Positions 44,472 through 52,414 of a DNA stretch of 64,000 bases are shown in pieces. The notes beneath the pieces were generated by a model that worked only from the letters and a program-made list of their open reading frames with translations, was not told the DNA's origin and did no database searches. The DNA comes from CAZEQK01 sp964514395. GTDB lineage: Bacteria > Bacillota > Bacilli > Tepidibacillales > Tepidibacillaceae. The stretch lies in assembly GCA_964514395.1 (NCBI GenBank), contig CAZEQK010000009.1, positions 1 to 64,000 of the forward strand, written 5' to 3'. Numbering within the stretch: the stretch's first letter is position 1; each line of letters begins with the position of its first letter. Made by a program: the position numbers and the translations under genes.

Positions 44472-45495
44472 CTTTATTTCTCACCTCAACATTGGAATTA
44501 TCATACTTATCGCGCCAAACATCAAACACTCTTATCTGTTTATCCGTATAGGAATGCAACATTTCAACCAGATTATTTTTTAAGCGATTTGCCGAAAAAG
44601 AAAAACCTAATGGTGAGTATGGATTATATGCGACACCAACAATATTCATTGGATATAAAACCCTTATCGTTCCCCCTCTTTTCTCCCATAGCTGAATCAA
44701 CGAAGACGGTACAAAGGATTTTAAACCATGCTGCAGCACAAGATTCCATGTTTTTTTTTGCTTAAGCATTTTTAAAAACATATTTTCGGTCAGCACTCCA
44801 GGTAAAAACATCCAATCAATCTCACCTGTAAGTATACTCTCATCTAAAAATAATTGATTTCTAGGAAGCTGCTCCCATTGTTTTGATTTTTTTATTAATA
44901 GATTAGTATTTGGATCAAATCGCTTTGCCTCATTTAGAATCTCATCATTCTCTATCGTAGGGATAAAAAATGGATATAATCTTTCTTTAATGGCTTTATA
45001 AAAGGAGGCTTCATCATGATGTAAGCTTGCACCTATTACGATATAGATCTGATCAGCAAAGCTCGGATTCGCACTAGAAAGACGATCGTATGCACCATCA
45101 ATAAGGAAATGGTCAATATCGTATTTTTTAAAAGCTATTTTTACTTTAGATATGTGATCAAGCATTGATGTACCAATTAACATGACACTTCCGGCTTGAT
45201 TTGCTTGTGCAAGATATACTTCCCCAGCTGAGGATGAAATATTTAACCGTTCTAATATTTTCCAATCCGCCGTTCCAGCTTTCAATCCTATAGATGTTGT
45301 AGCAACAATGGTTCCCTCAGGGACAAAGATATCTGGCTTAGTTTCATCCGTCCATGCATCTTTTCTTTCACCGTCAACCCCAATACTTGCTAAACCAATA
45401 GACTGAGAAGAGTCAGAGATGCCTTCAATTAGTTTATTTAGTAATGTTGTTTTTCCAGCATTTTTTGATAAACCTATCACACTTGTAATATCCAT
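44461..45495 (-). CDS. kamB: Aminomutase reactivase P-loop subunit (KamB)
   Basis: Partner of the MutS-like protein in reactivating lysine 5,6-aminomutase. About 344 residues with a P-loop near the N terminus (SVIGLSKNAGKTTLLNKL), a glycine-rich VDGERKDAWTDETKP stretch and DHFLIDGAYDRLSS. ATG 45495 is preferred over the upstream TTG at 45504. Located between kamA and kal. The reactivase role rests on work on other clusters and is inferred here from gene order. Confidence 0.82.
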   Translation of the reverse strand: MDITSVIGLSKNAGKTTLLNKLIEGISDSSQSIGLASIGVDGERKDAWTDETKPDIFVPEGTIVATTSIGLKAGTADWKILERLNISSSAGEVYLAQANQAGSVMLIGTSMLDHISKVKIAFKKYDIDHFLIDGAYDRLSSANPSFADQIYIVIGASLHHDEASFYKAIKERLYPFFIPTIENDEILNEAKRFDPNTNLLIKKSKQWEQLPRNQLFLDESILTGEIDWMFLPGVLTENMFLKMLKQKKTWNLVLQHGLKSFVPSSLIQLWEKRGGTIRVLYPMNIVGVAYNPYSPLGFSFSANRLKNNLVEMLHSYTDKQIRVFDVWRDKYDNSNVEVRNKDEY

Positions 45496-45506
45496 ATCTA
45501 CCAACC

Positions 45507-46775
45507 TTATACTTTATTCGTTATACTTGTTTTTCTAGTATTTCTACTTAAATTTTTTGATTCGATTACTTTGATTTCATTTTTCATCAACCCGTAAATA
45601 CCTTCACTCTTCCCTTTATTTACTTTGCAATAATTACACTCATTCTCATTATGTCCATGATAATTTTGTGGTTCAGGATAGGCAGTGATTACTCCTTCGT
45701 AATTGCGTAAAATTATTTTGTCTGCACTATGAGAAACCACATAATTAGGCATAACAGGGATTTTCCCTCCGCCCCCAGGAGCGTCCACTACAAATGTAGG
45801 AACTGCATAGCCCGATGTATGACCCCGCAATGCTTCAATAATTTCTATACCCTTTGCTACAGGAGTTCGAAAATGACCAATCCCTTCTGATAAATCACAT
45901 TGATAAATATAATAAGGACGTACTCTTATTTTGACTAACTCGTGAACTAATTTTTTCATCACATTAGCACAATCATTAATACCCGCTAATAATACTGATT
46001 GATTCCCCATCGGAACTCCAGCATTCACTAACTTTTCTACCGCTTTTTTTGAGTCTGGAGTAATTTCCTTTGGATGATTAAAGTGAGTATTAATCCATAT
46101 TGGATGGTATTTCTTAATAATTTCAACTAAGTTCTCCGTAATTCGTTGAGGAAATACAACTGGAGCACGAGTTCCAATCCTAATCACTTCAACATGAGGA
46201 ATACTTCTTAATTCCTTTAATATATACTCAAGTGTTTTATCATTGATTAATAAAGCATCTCCACCAGATAATAATACATCTCGTACCTCGGCATGCTCTT
46301 TTATATATTGGATCGCTTCATCCATTTGTTTTCTTGGTACACCCTGAGTCATATCACCAGAAAATCGACGCCTCGTACAATGACGACAATACATTGCACA
46401 TTGGTTCGTCACCAAAAACAACACTCTATCTGGATAACGATGCGTTAAGCCATGTACTGGAGAGTCTACATCTTCATGAAGTGGATCTGTCATATCATAC
46501 GGTGTTCGATGTGATTCATAGGATACAGGAATAGCCTGTTTTCGTACAGAATCATTAGGATCATCTGGATCCATTAACAAGGCATAATATGGTGTAATAT
46601 TTAATGGAATCGTTTGATTAGTATAGCTTATACCCTCTATTTCTTCTTTTGTTAAATGGACAACTTTCTTTAAATCATCTAAAGTTTTGATTGTATGTGT
46701 TAATTGCCACAACCAATCCTCCCATTCATCAGCTGTAACATCCTTCCACAATTCGATTGAACGCCAATCTCTCAT
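45507..46775 (-). CDS. kamA: L-lysine 2,3-aminomutase
   Basis: Radical SAM, PLP-dependent isomerase converting L-lysine to L-beta-lysine, the first step of lysine fermentation. About 422 residues: cluster motif CAMYCRHCTRRRF near 135, LLSGGDALLI near 170, the substrate-binding aspartates in YQCDLSEGIGHFR and VVDAPGGGGK, the latter with the PLP lysine, all intact. A C-terminal NECNYCKVNKG extension also fits the clostridial type. The ATG at 46775 lies 9 bases after GGGGGA; the GTG at 46781 is too close. Confidence 0.96.
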   Translation of the reverse strand: MRDWRSIELWKDVTADEWEDWLWQLTHTIKTLDDLKKVVHLTKEEIEGISYTNQTIPLNITPYYALLMDPDDPNDSVRKQAIPVSYESHRTPYDMTDPLHEDVDSPVHGLTHRYPDRVLFLVTNQCAMYCRHCTRRRFSGDMTQGVPRKQMDEAIQYIKEHAEVRDVLLSGGDALLINDKTLEYILKELRSIPHVEVIRIGTRAPVVFPQRITENLVEIIKKYHPIWINTHFNHPKEITPDSKKAVEKLVNAGVPMGNQSVLLAGINDCANVMKKLVHELVKIRVRPYYIYQCDLSEGIGHFRTPVAKGIEIIEALRGHTSGYAVPTFVVDAPGGGGKIPVMPNYVVSHSADKIILRNYEGVITAYPEPQNYHGHNENECNYCKVNKGKSEGIYGLMKNEIKVIESKNLSRNTRKTSITNKV

Positions 46776-46800
46776 TTTCACACTTCCCCCATTATATTCT

Positions 46801-47847
46801 TTAACCTACGTATTTTTTAATAAAGAAATCCTTTAGTTTATCTGATTCCTTCATTATCTGTAGAGCAATTTCCGCATGATTTCTTGTATAGCCATTCCCT
46901 ATAATCATTTCAATATCCTTACCGACTCCTTCCGCACCCAAAGCTGCGGCTGTAAAACTTGTAGCCATGCTAAAGAAATAGACCTTTCCCTCATCCTTCG
47001 TGATTAAGATAGAGGACATCTCGGTGTTTTTCACATTGACACAATTAATGGTTACATCTGCTAAATTACCATTTGTTGCTTTCTCAACAACCTTTAGAAC
47101 TGCTATAGGATCTGTTGCATCTACTTGATAGGCTTCATCAGCAAGCTGTAAGCGCTTAATATTTTCGATTGCCTCTACGTCATATTCCAAGGCAATAATC
47201 CTCCCAGAGCTTCCGGTTTCCTTTCTTGCCTGATATAAAGATAGAATCCCGGATTTGCCTCCTGCCCCCAAAACAACTACCGTTTGTCCCGCTTTTACTA
47301 ATTTTTTCACCTGCGCTGGTGCACCAGCAACATCTAAGACTGCTAAGGCTAAATTCTCTGGTAAATCCTTTGGAAGCTTAGCATAAAGACCACTAGCAAA
47401 TAATATAGCCTTCCCCTCTATGAAGACCTGCCCTGTCTTCATATCAATTTTTTTAATACGCTCAATTTTTAAAGGAGTTAAGGATAAAGAGACTAACGTT
47501 GCTATTTTATCTCCTATTTTTAGAGTATTACCATATTCCGGATGTTCCTTACCAATGTCTTCTATTCGCCCAATAAGCATTCCACCAGATCCTGTTACTG
47601 GATTGTGTTGCTTGCCCCGTTCTTGGACTGTATGTAGAATAATGGCTTTAATCCCTTCTGTATCACCCTTCGCCTCCTCTTTGATTTGTTTAAAAGAAGC
47701 CGAATCAATATTTAGAACATCTACATCAATTAGGATTTCGTTTTCTGTAATAATTGGTGTATTATCAATCCTCCATGCCTGTTGAGGTAATAACCCCTTA
47801 GGATCAATAACACGATTTAGACCATAATCATTAGCTAATAACATCAT
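46801..47847 (-). CDS. kdd: L-erythro-3,5-diaminohexanoate dehydrogenase
   Basis: NAD-dependent oxidative deamination to 3-keto-5-aminohexanoate. The 348-residue protein is zinc-alcohol-dehydrogenase-like with the nucleotide-binding VVVLGAGGKSGILSLYQA near residue 187 and the family's GGMLIGRIEDIG. First gene of the lysine operon, 58 bases after the sigma-54 promoter. Two ATG codons are adjacent (47847 and 47844); the second has better spacing to GGGGGGAG. Confidence 0.94.
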   Translation of the reverse strand: MMLLANDYGLNRVIDPKGLLPQQAWRIDNTPIITENEILIDVDVLNIDSASFKQIKEEAKGDTEGIKAIILHTVQERGKQHNPVTGSGGMLIGRIEDIGKEHPEYGNTLKIGDKIATLVSLSLTPLKIERIKKIDMKTGQVFIEGKAILFASGLYAKLPKDLPENLALAVLDVAGAPAQVKKLVKAGQTVVVLGAGGKSGILSLYQARKETGSSGRIIALEYDVEAIENIKRLQLADEAYQVDATDPIAVLKVVEKATNGNLADVTINCVNVKNTEMSSILITKDEGKVYFFSMATSFTAAALGAEGVGKDIEMIIGNGYTRNHAEIALQIMKESDKLKDFFIKKYVG

Positions 47848-47904
47848 TTACTCCCCCCATCACAAAAAAATATTTCTATCTAAACAATTCCAAAATGAAT
47901 AAAG

Positions 47905-47922
47905 TTGCAATTTTTATGCCAA
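47905..47922 (-). promoter_or_regulatory. Sigma-54 (-24/-12) promoter of the lysine fermentation operon
   Basis: Minus strand TTGGCAT, then AAAAA, then TTGCAA: GG at -24 and GC at -12 with exactly 10 bases between, matching the sigma-54 consensus. A sigma-54 enhancer-binding regulator is encoded immediately upstream, which supports the call. Confidence 0.85.
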
Positions 47923-47970
47923 AAAAAATCATCACTAAGACTGCAATGAAATGCAATCTTTGTGATGATT
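47919..47970 (-). terminator. Large inverted repeat ending the regulator gene
   Basis: Nineteen-base arms (AATCATCACAAAGATTGCA and its near-complement, two mismatches) around a six-base loop, then eight T on the minus strand. It ends the regulator transcript; its T run directly touches the -24 box of the sigma-54 promoter. Confidence 0.85.
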
Positions 47971-48007
47971 ATGCCGATATTCCAGCACTAAATAGAAAAT
48001 CCAAAAA

Positions 48008-49426
48008 CTAAAAATACTTACTTATTTTATATTGCAAGGTTTGCCTTGGTATTTTTAACAATTTAGCCGCCTTTTTCACATTACCATTTTCAATTTCCAA
48101 TGCCTTGAAAATCCAATATTTTTCCCATTCAGACAGGATATCCTTTATTCCTTTCGATTGAACCCAAGGAGCTATAAAATCGATGTTTTTTTGCGTAGCA
48201 GCCTGCTGATCACTTTTCATATATTGTCCTTTTTTTTCTTCTAATTCTTGTAGATAATTTGGTAAATGGTGTATCTGAATAGTATCTCCATCAATAATAT
48301 TCATCGAAAATTCAATGATATGCTCTAATTCTCTTATATTTCCTGGCCAATGATACTCAAAAAATATCTCTTCTACTTCGGGAGAAATTTGCAAAATCAA
48401 CCTTTGAAATTGATAATTATACTTTTGTAAAAAATGATTGGTCAATAGCTTAAGATCCTCTTTACGATCTCTTAGTGGAGGAATTTTAAAATGAACCACA
48501 TTTATTCGATAAAATAAATCGGAGCGTATTTTCCCCTCTTCAATTGCTTTAAACGGATCTTCATTGGTTGCAACAATGATTCTCACATTGACCTGTCTAT
48601 TTACATTATCTCCTACTCTTCTAACGATGCCATCCTGAAGAACTCGTAAGAGCTTTGCTTGTAATTCAGTGGGCATCGAATTGATCTCATCTAGAAAAAG
48701 CGTCCCCTCATGGGCTAATTCAAATAGTCCAGGTCGATTCTCTGCCCCTGTAAAGCTACCCTTAACCGTTCCAAATAAGATACCCTCTAATAAGGGAGTT
48801 GGCATTGCTGCGCAATTTTGAGCGATAAAAGGATGGTTACTCCGTTGGGAAAAATTATGAATCGCTTGTACAAACAATTCCTTACCAGTTCCTGTCTCAC
48901 CTTCAATTAACACCGGAGAATTGGTAAAGGAAGCTTTTTTTGCATGTTCAATAATTTTTTTCATTTTATTATTTTTAGTAATAATATCGTTAAAAACATA
49001 TTTCGCTTGATAAGCCTCTCCAGATTTTTTACCTTTACTTGCAGGATAAAATTGAGCCTGTAGATCGATAAGCTTTTCTGAAAGCTCTTTAATCTTACTT
49101 ATATCCTTCGCTATTTCCACCGCAGCAACTAGTTTGTTATTCACAAAAACAGGTAAGGTAGTGTTAACAGTGATGATATTGGCTCCATTTTTATTCATAT
49201 ACCTTTGATGCTGGTTAATGATTGGTTTTCCTGTCTCTATAACCTTTAGTAAAGTACTACTCTCTTTATCTAATGAAGGAAATACATCAAATATGTGTTT
49301 ATGAATTACTTCTTCAATGATTAAGCCATCGTGCAATGCAGCAATGTGATTATAAAAAATAGTGATTCCATCCCTGTTAATCACATGTATTCCTTCATCA
49401 ATCGTACTTAAAATTGCTTCAAGCAT
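48008..49426 (-). CDS. Sigma-54-dependent enhancer-binding regulator (PAS-AAA+-HTH)
   Basis: RocR-like activator, probably of the lysine operon. 472 residues from the ATG: PAS domain (about 1-110), AAA+ domain (about 145-375) with Walker A GETGTGKELF, the sigma-54-contacting loop as GSFTGA, Walker B GTLFLDEINS, and a Fis-type helix-turn-helix at the end (KKAAKLLKIPRQTLQYKISKYF). Coding sense continues 14 codons upstream to an ATT at 49468 that has GGGGAGG 8 bases before it, so translation may start there. The effector is unknown, perhaps lysine or an intermediate. Confidence 0.92.
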   Translation of the reverse strand: MLEAILSTIDEGIHVINRDGITIFYNHIAALHDGLIIEEVIHKHIFDVFPSLDKESSTLLKVIETGKPIINQHQRYMNKNGANIITVNTTLPVFVNNKLVAAVEIAKDISKIKELSEKLIDLQAQFYPASKGKKSGEAYQAKYVFNDIITKNNKMKKIIEHAKKASFTNSPVLIEGETGTGKELFVQAIHNFSQRSNHPFIAQNCAAMPTPLLEGILFGTVKGSFTGAENRPGLFELAHEGTLFLDEINSMPTELQAKLLRVLQDGIVRRVGDNVNRQVNVRIIVATNEDPFKAIEEGKIRSDLFYRINVVHFKIPPLRDRKEDLKLLTNHFLQKYNYQFQRLILQISPEVEEIFFEYHWPGNIRELEHIIEFSMNIIDGDTIQIHHLPNYLQELEEKKGQYMKSDQQAATQKNIDFIAPWVQSKGIKDILSEWEKYWIFKALEIENGNVKKAAKLLKIPRQTLQYKISKYF

Positions 49427-49534
49427 CTCTTTCGTTTCTAGTATTAACTCAAAATTATTATTAAGAATAAGCCTTTCCTCCCCAAAGTGCCGAATTTTTA
49501 ATCAAAAAGCTCAATTTTCGGCAATTATTCCTAC

Positions 49535-49577
49535 AAAAAACCCTCTAGCTTACTTTTAAAGATATAGAGGGCTTTAA
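49535..49577 (-). terminator. Terminator after the LysM gene
   Basis: Stem CCCTCTA / TAGAGGG with a long loop followed by six T on the minus strand. Confidence 0.75.
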
Positions 49578-49591
49578 CACATATAGACTCC

Positions 49592-50284
49592 TTACTGTTT
49601 GTGAAGCAAAGTATTAAGGTCAGGTATTTTAATCTTTAATCCTGCATAGATAGCATCTGGATTAGCTAAACCATTATAATCAGAAAGAGCTTGGTAGTAT
49701 TTTCCTGTATTATAATATTTTTTTGAGATTCTATATAGGTTTTCACCAGCTTGTATGACATGAATTTTATCCTCAGTTTGGTCATTCACCGTTTGATTGT
49801 TTTGTTCATTAGTCTTATCCGTAGCTAGATGACTATCTGAAGTATTGCTACTATCTTGAGTAGTATTATTATTCTGAGTACTATTATCTGAGGTATTACT
49901 ATTATCCTGAGTACTACTATCTGAGATGTTTCCAATATCTGAAGTGTTATCATTTGTACCATCATTTAGACTAGAAGTATCACTATTTGTTTGATCTACA
50001 TCATTATTTGATTGGTTCAAATCACTTTGTTGTTCATTTTGACCTATATTATCTAATGCTGCATTCACATGATTCTTAAACGAAAATTGATAATACAAAA
50101 ATGCAGAGATAATAATAATAAAGGCAAATGAGCCCAATAATAAGTATAGCGGAGACAAAATATTCGATTCTGAATTCTTTTCCTTTACTTCATGGATGGT
50201 ACTTCTTGGAGGTAAAGGAGGACTTGATGATTCTCTTTTAAACGAAAAATCGTTAGTTTCATCTTGTTGGAAATCATTATACAC
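49592..50284 (-). CDS. Membrane-anchored LysM protein (YpbE-like)
   Basis: Cell-wall-binding protein of unknown role. The 230-residue protein has a charged cytoplasmic N terminus, a transmembrane helix at about 44-66, a low-complexity linker of Ser/Thr/Asn/Asp (about 80-170), and one LysM domain at the C terminus (VIQAGENLYRISKKYYNTGKYYQALSDYN). The start is GTG with GAGAGGAG upstream. YpbE of B. subtilis has the same design and lies next to ypbD, as here. The linker is repetitive at DNA level and likely to vary in length between strains. Confidence 0.8.
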   Translation of the reverse strand: MYNDFQQDETNDFSFKRESSSPPLPPRSTIHEVKEKNSESNILSPLYLLLGSFAFIIIISAFLYYQFSFKNHVNAALDNIGQNEQQSDLNQSNNDVDQTNSDTSSLNDGTNDNTSDIGNISDSSTQDNSNTSDNSTQNNNTTQDSSNTSDSHLATDKTNEQNNQTVNDQTEDKIHVIQAGENLYRISKKYYNTGKYYQALSDYNGLANPDAIYAGLKIKIPDLNTLLHKQ

Positions 50285-50417
50285 CGTATCATACTCCTCT
50301 CTCTATTATGAAAAGGTTACATATTGTGACATATACCTACCAATCATTATATAATCCAACTCTTATTTCGACAATTGTATTTTAGTAATCTTTCAATACC
50401 TACATTTAGATGTTTTC

Positions 50418-50987
50418 TTAAATTATTTTCTTTCTGATTAATACACCCAAAATAAAATCAATAAAAAAATGAGCAATAAAAGCTGTGAACCATTCAGAAT
50501 ATATCATTAAATAGCCAAGCCCTATACTAATTAAAAACGTAACAAGGATTAAAAGTACTTTTTTTAAATATCTAAAATGAATAACCGTAAATAAAAAACT
50601 CGTTGGGAAAATACCTAATAATGGCTGTATAGTACCTCTAAATAAAAATTCTTCAGTAAACCCTACCACTAATGCAATGATAGCTATTTGCCAAATTGGA
50701 AGGTCTTTAAAAAGTTTTTCATTTAAACCACCATCATCCATCCATTCTTTTGGTAATTTTTTTGAAAATATTATATCGAAGGTAACAACAATGATACTAA
50801 AGGTTAACCCATAAAAAAAGATGCTAGGTAAATGATTTGGCATAATTGATAATAAAGCTTGTACAGGACTTTGTCGATATAATAAATAGAAAAGTAAAAA
50901 AGAAACAAATAGGATGATGAATTGTGTGAAAAATACATTTAATATTAATAGTTTAATATCAATCGAATGAATATCTATTTTTTTCAT
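50418..50987 (-). CDS. ypbD: CPBP-family intramembrane protease (YpbD)
   Basis: Membrane protein of the CAAX-protease/bacteriocin-processing (Abi) family. The 189-residue length equals B. subtilis YpbD. About six membrane spans; motif 1 reads GFTEEFLFRG near residue 110, motif 2 is FTVIHF near 133, and the C-terminal spans carry AFIAHFFIDF. ATG 50987 is chosen because it follows AGGGAG and matches the family start; the ATG at 51014 has no ribosome site. Natural substrate unknown. Confidence 0.88.
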   Translation of the reverse strand: MKKIDIHSIDIKLLILNVFFTQFIILFVSFLLFYLLYRQSPVQALLSIMPNHLPSIFFYGLTFSIIVVTFDIIFSKKLPKEWMDDGGLNEKLFKDLPIWQIAIIALVVGFTEEFLFRGTIQPLLGIFPTSFLFTVIHFRYLKKVLLILVTFLISIGLGYLMIYSEWFTAFIAHFFIDFILGVLIRKKII

Positions 50988-51121
50988 TGTCTCCCTTGCC
51001 CTTTCCCTTTTCATGATTTATGCTAAATTCATCATAACATAGAATTTTAAAAGTTATTATTTAGTTTTCAGCTATTTTTCTTTATACTATAATGGAGTTT
51101 ATTTATTTGGAGGAGAACAAA

Positions 51122-51934
51122 ATGAACACAGACAGGTTATCTTTTAAAGACTATGTATTAATTTATTTTATTATTTTTCTAGTTGTCGTTTTTCTAGGTG
51201 GATTTTTTCTAGGAGCCCAAGTAATGGAAAACAAATTAACCAGTGCACAAGCTTCTTTGAAAAAAAATAAAGAAGTCTCTTCTGAAGCTGAGATAACAAA
51301 GTTTTACAATAAAATATATTTACCAGTATACACCTACAATAAAGATGTTTTTAATAGAATGAAATCAAATCATGAATTAAAACAAAATGAGATTAGTTTA
51401 TTGACTGATACGGGTAATATCATAGAATCTAATTTGAATATGTATACGTATCAATCACCATACTTAAAATTATCCCTTACTCATCTAAAGGGTACTATTC
51501 AAAGTCTATTGTCTACTGTAGGACAAAAAAATAATGACGAATTAATAAATAAAGCATTTGACCAATTTTTAAATGGACAAAAATCTTTTTATCAAGCCAT
51601 TTGGATATGGGAACAATCGACCAAAACAAATATAACCTCTTTAAATACCGAATCCCAAACAGACTGGATTGAATGGGAAAAAGCAGATTTACATCAAAAA
51701 GACTATATCGTAGCTTCCATTCTATTAAAAAAGTCGATACACACCTTTTTAAAGCCTGAAGATATAACAGGTCACATTGACTCATACATAAAAGAAAACA
51801 AGAAGGTTATACTTGAGCTAGAAGATATGGTAAATCTTTTAATAAAATCAGATTCAATACAGGATAAAGACTTCTCGAAGTATAAACATTGGTATAACAA
51901 TGTTCCATATCCAAACATATTAAATTTTAATTAA
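51122..51934 (+). CDS. Hypothetical exported or membrane-anchored protein
   Basis: Not recognised. 270 residues with one hydrophobic segment at about 12-36 (anchor or signal), then a soluble, mostly helical region without cysteine. GGAGG precedes the ATG 51122 by about 9 bases. A TATAAT sits about 30 bases upstream with a poor -35. It is divergent from ypbD and followed by ferredoxin on the same strand after 100 bases. Confidence 0.75.
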   Translation: MNTDRLSFKDYVLIYFIIFLVVVFLGGFFLGAQVMENKLTSAQASLKKNKEVSSEAEITKFYNKIYLPVYTYNKDVFNRMKSNHELKQNEISLLTDTGNIIESNLNMYTYQSPYLKLSLTHLKGTIQSLLSTVGQKNNDELINKAFDQFLNGQKSFYQAIWIWEQSTKTNITSLNTESQTDWIEWEKADLHQKDYIVASILLKKSIHTFLKPEDITGHIDSYIKENKKVILELEDMVNLLIKSDSIQDKDFSKYKHWYNNVPYPNILNFN

Positions 51935-52036
51935 AATTATATTAGTTACTTGCATTCTTTTTAAATACACTCTAAAATAGAAAAGGAAGTTAGCATTAGT
52001 AAACAACTTCTATTAGATACGGGAGGTGAAACATAG

Positions 52037-52246
52037 ATGAAAACTTGGGTGGATAAAGATACCTGTATTGCTTGTGGTGCTTGTGGTGCTACAGCTCCTG
52101 ATGTATTTGACTATGATGATGATGGTATTGCATTTAATAAAATTGATGACAATCAAAATACAGCAGAAATCGCAGAGGATTTTCATGATGATGTTCGTGA
52201 TGCTGCTGATGGTTGCCCAACTGACTCCATCAAAGTCGAGGAGTAA
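52037..52246 (+). CDS. fer: 4Fe-4S ferredoxin
   Basis: Small single-cluster electron carrier, 69 residues, shorter than the 82-residue B. subtilis Fer. Cluster ligands are in CIACGACG and GCPTDSI, giving C-x2-C-x2-C plus C-P; the rest is very acidic. GGGAGGTG precedes the ATG. Its location matches B. subtilis fer next to the ypb genes. Likely acceptor for the 2-oxoacid:ferredoxin oxidoreductase encoded at 35.6-38.9 kb. Confidence 0.95.
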   Translation: MKTWVDKDTCIACGACGATAPDVFDYDDDGIAFNKIDDNQNTAEIAEDFHDDVRDAADGCPTDSIKVEE

Positions 52247-52257
52247 TTTAACTTACA

Positions 52258-52288
52258 TAAAACCGCTTAGTAACCTAGGCGGTTTTTT
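52258..52288 (+). terminator. Terminator after fer
   Basis: Stem AAACCGC / GCGGTTT followed by a T run on the plus strand. Confidence 0.9.
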
Positions 52289-52311
52289 GATTTGATTAAA
52301 AGTAAAACTAT

Positions 52312-52404
52312 TAAAAAACCCCCTCGATTTGAGGGAGCTTGAGACAAAGTCACGGTTTATAGACTTTATTTATAAACAAAAACTCCCTTGAATGAGGGAG
52401 TTTT
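52312..52404 (-). repeat. Twin-hairpin intergenic element 2 / double terminator of hppA
   Basis: Two similar hairpins pointing along the minus strand: 52378-52404 (ACTCCCT / AGGGAGT) and 52317-52337 (CTCCCTC / GAGGGGG), each followed by T. Between them lie AAAGTCTATAAACCG and GACTTTGTCTCA, which resemble AAAGTATACAAACTG and CAAAGTCTCA in element 1 at 12 kb. Serves as terminator of hppA. Confidence 0.6.
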
Positions 52405-52414
52405 ACTATTCTTA

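Noticed and set aside
52068..52295. Methionine- and leucine-rich frame inside fer
   Set aside because: It is the shifted reading of the acidic ferredoxin gene and runs into its terminator.
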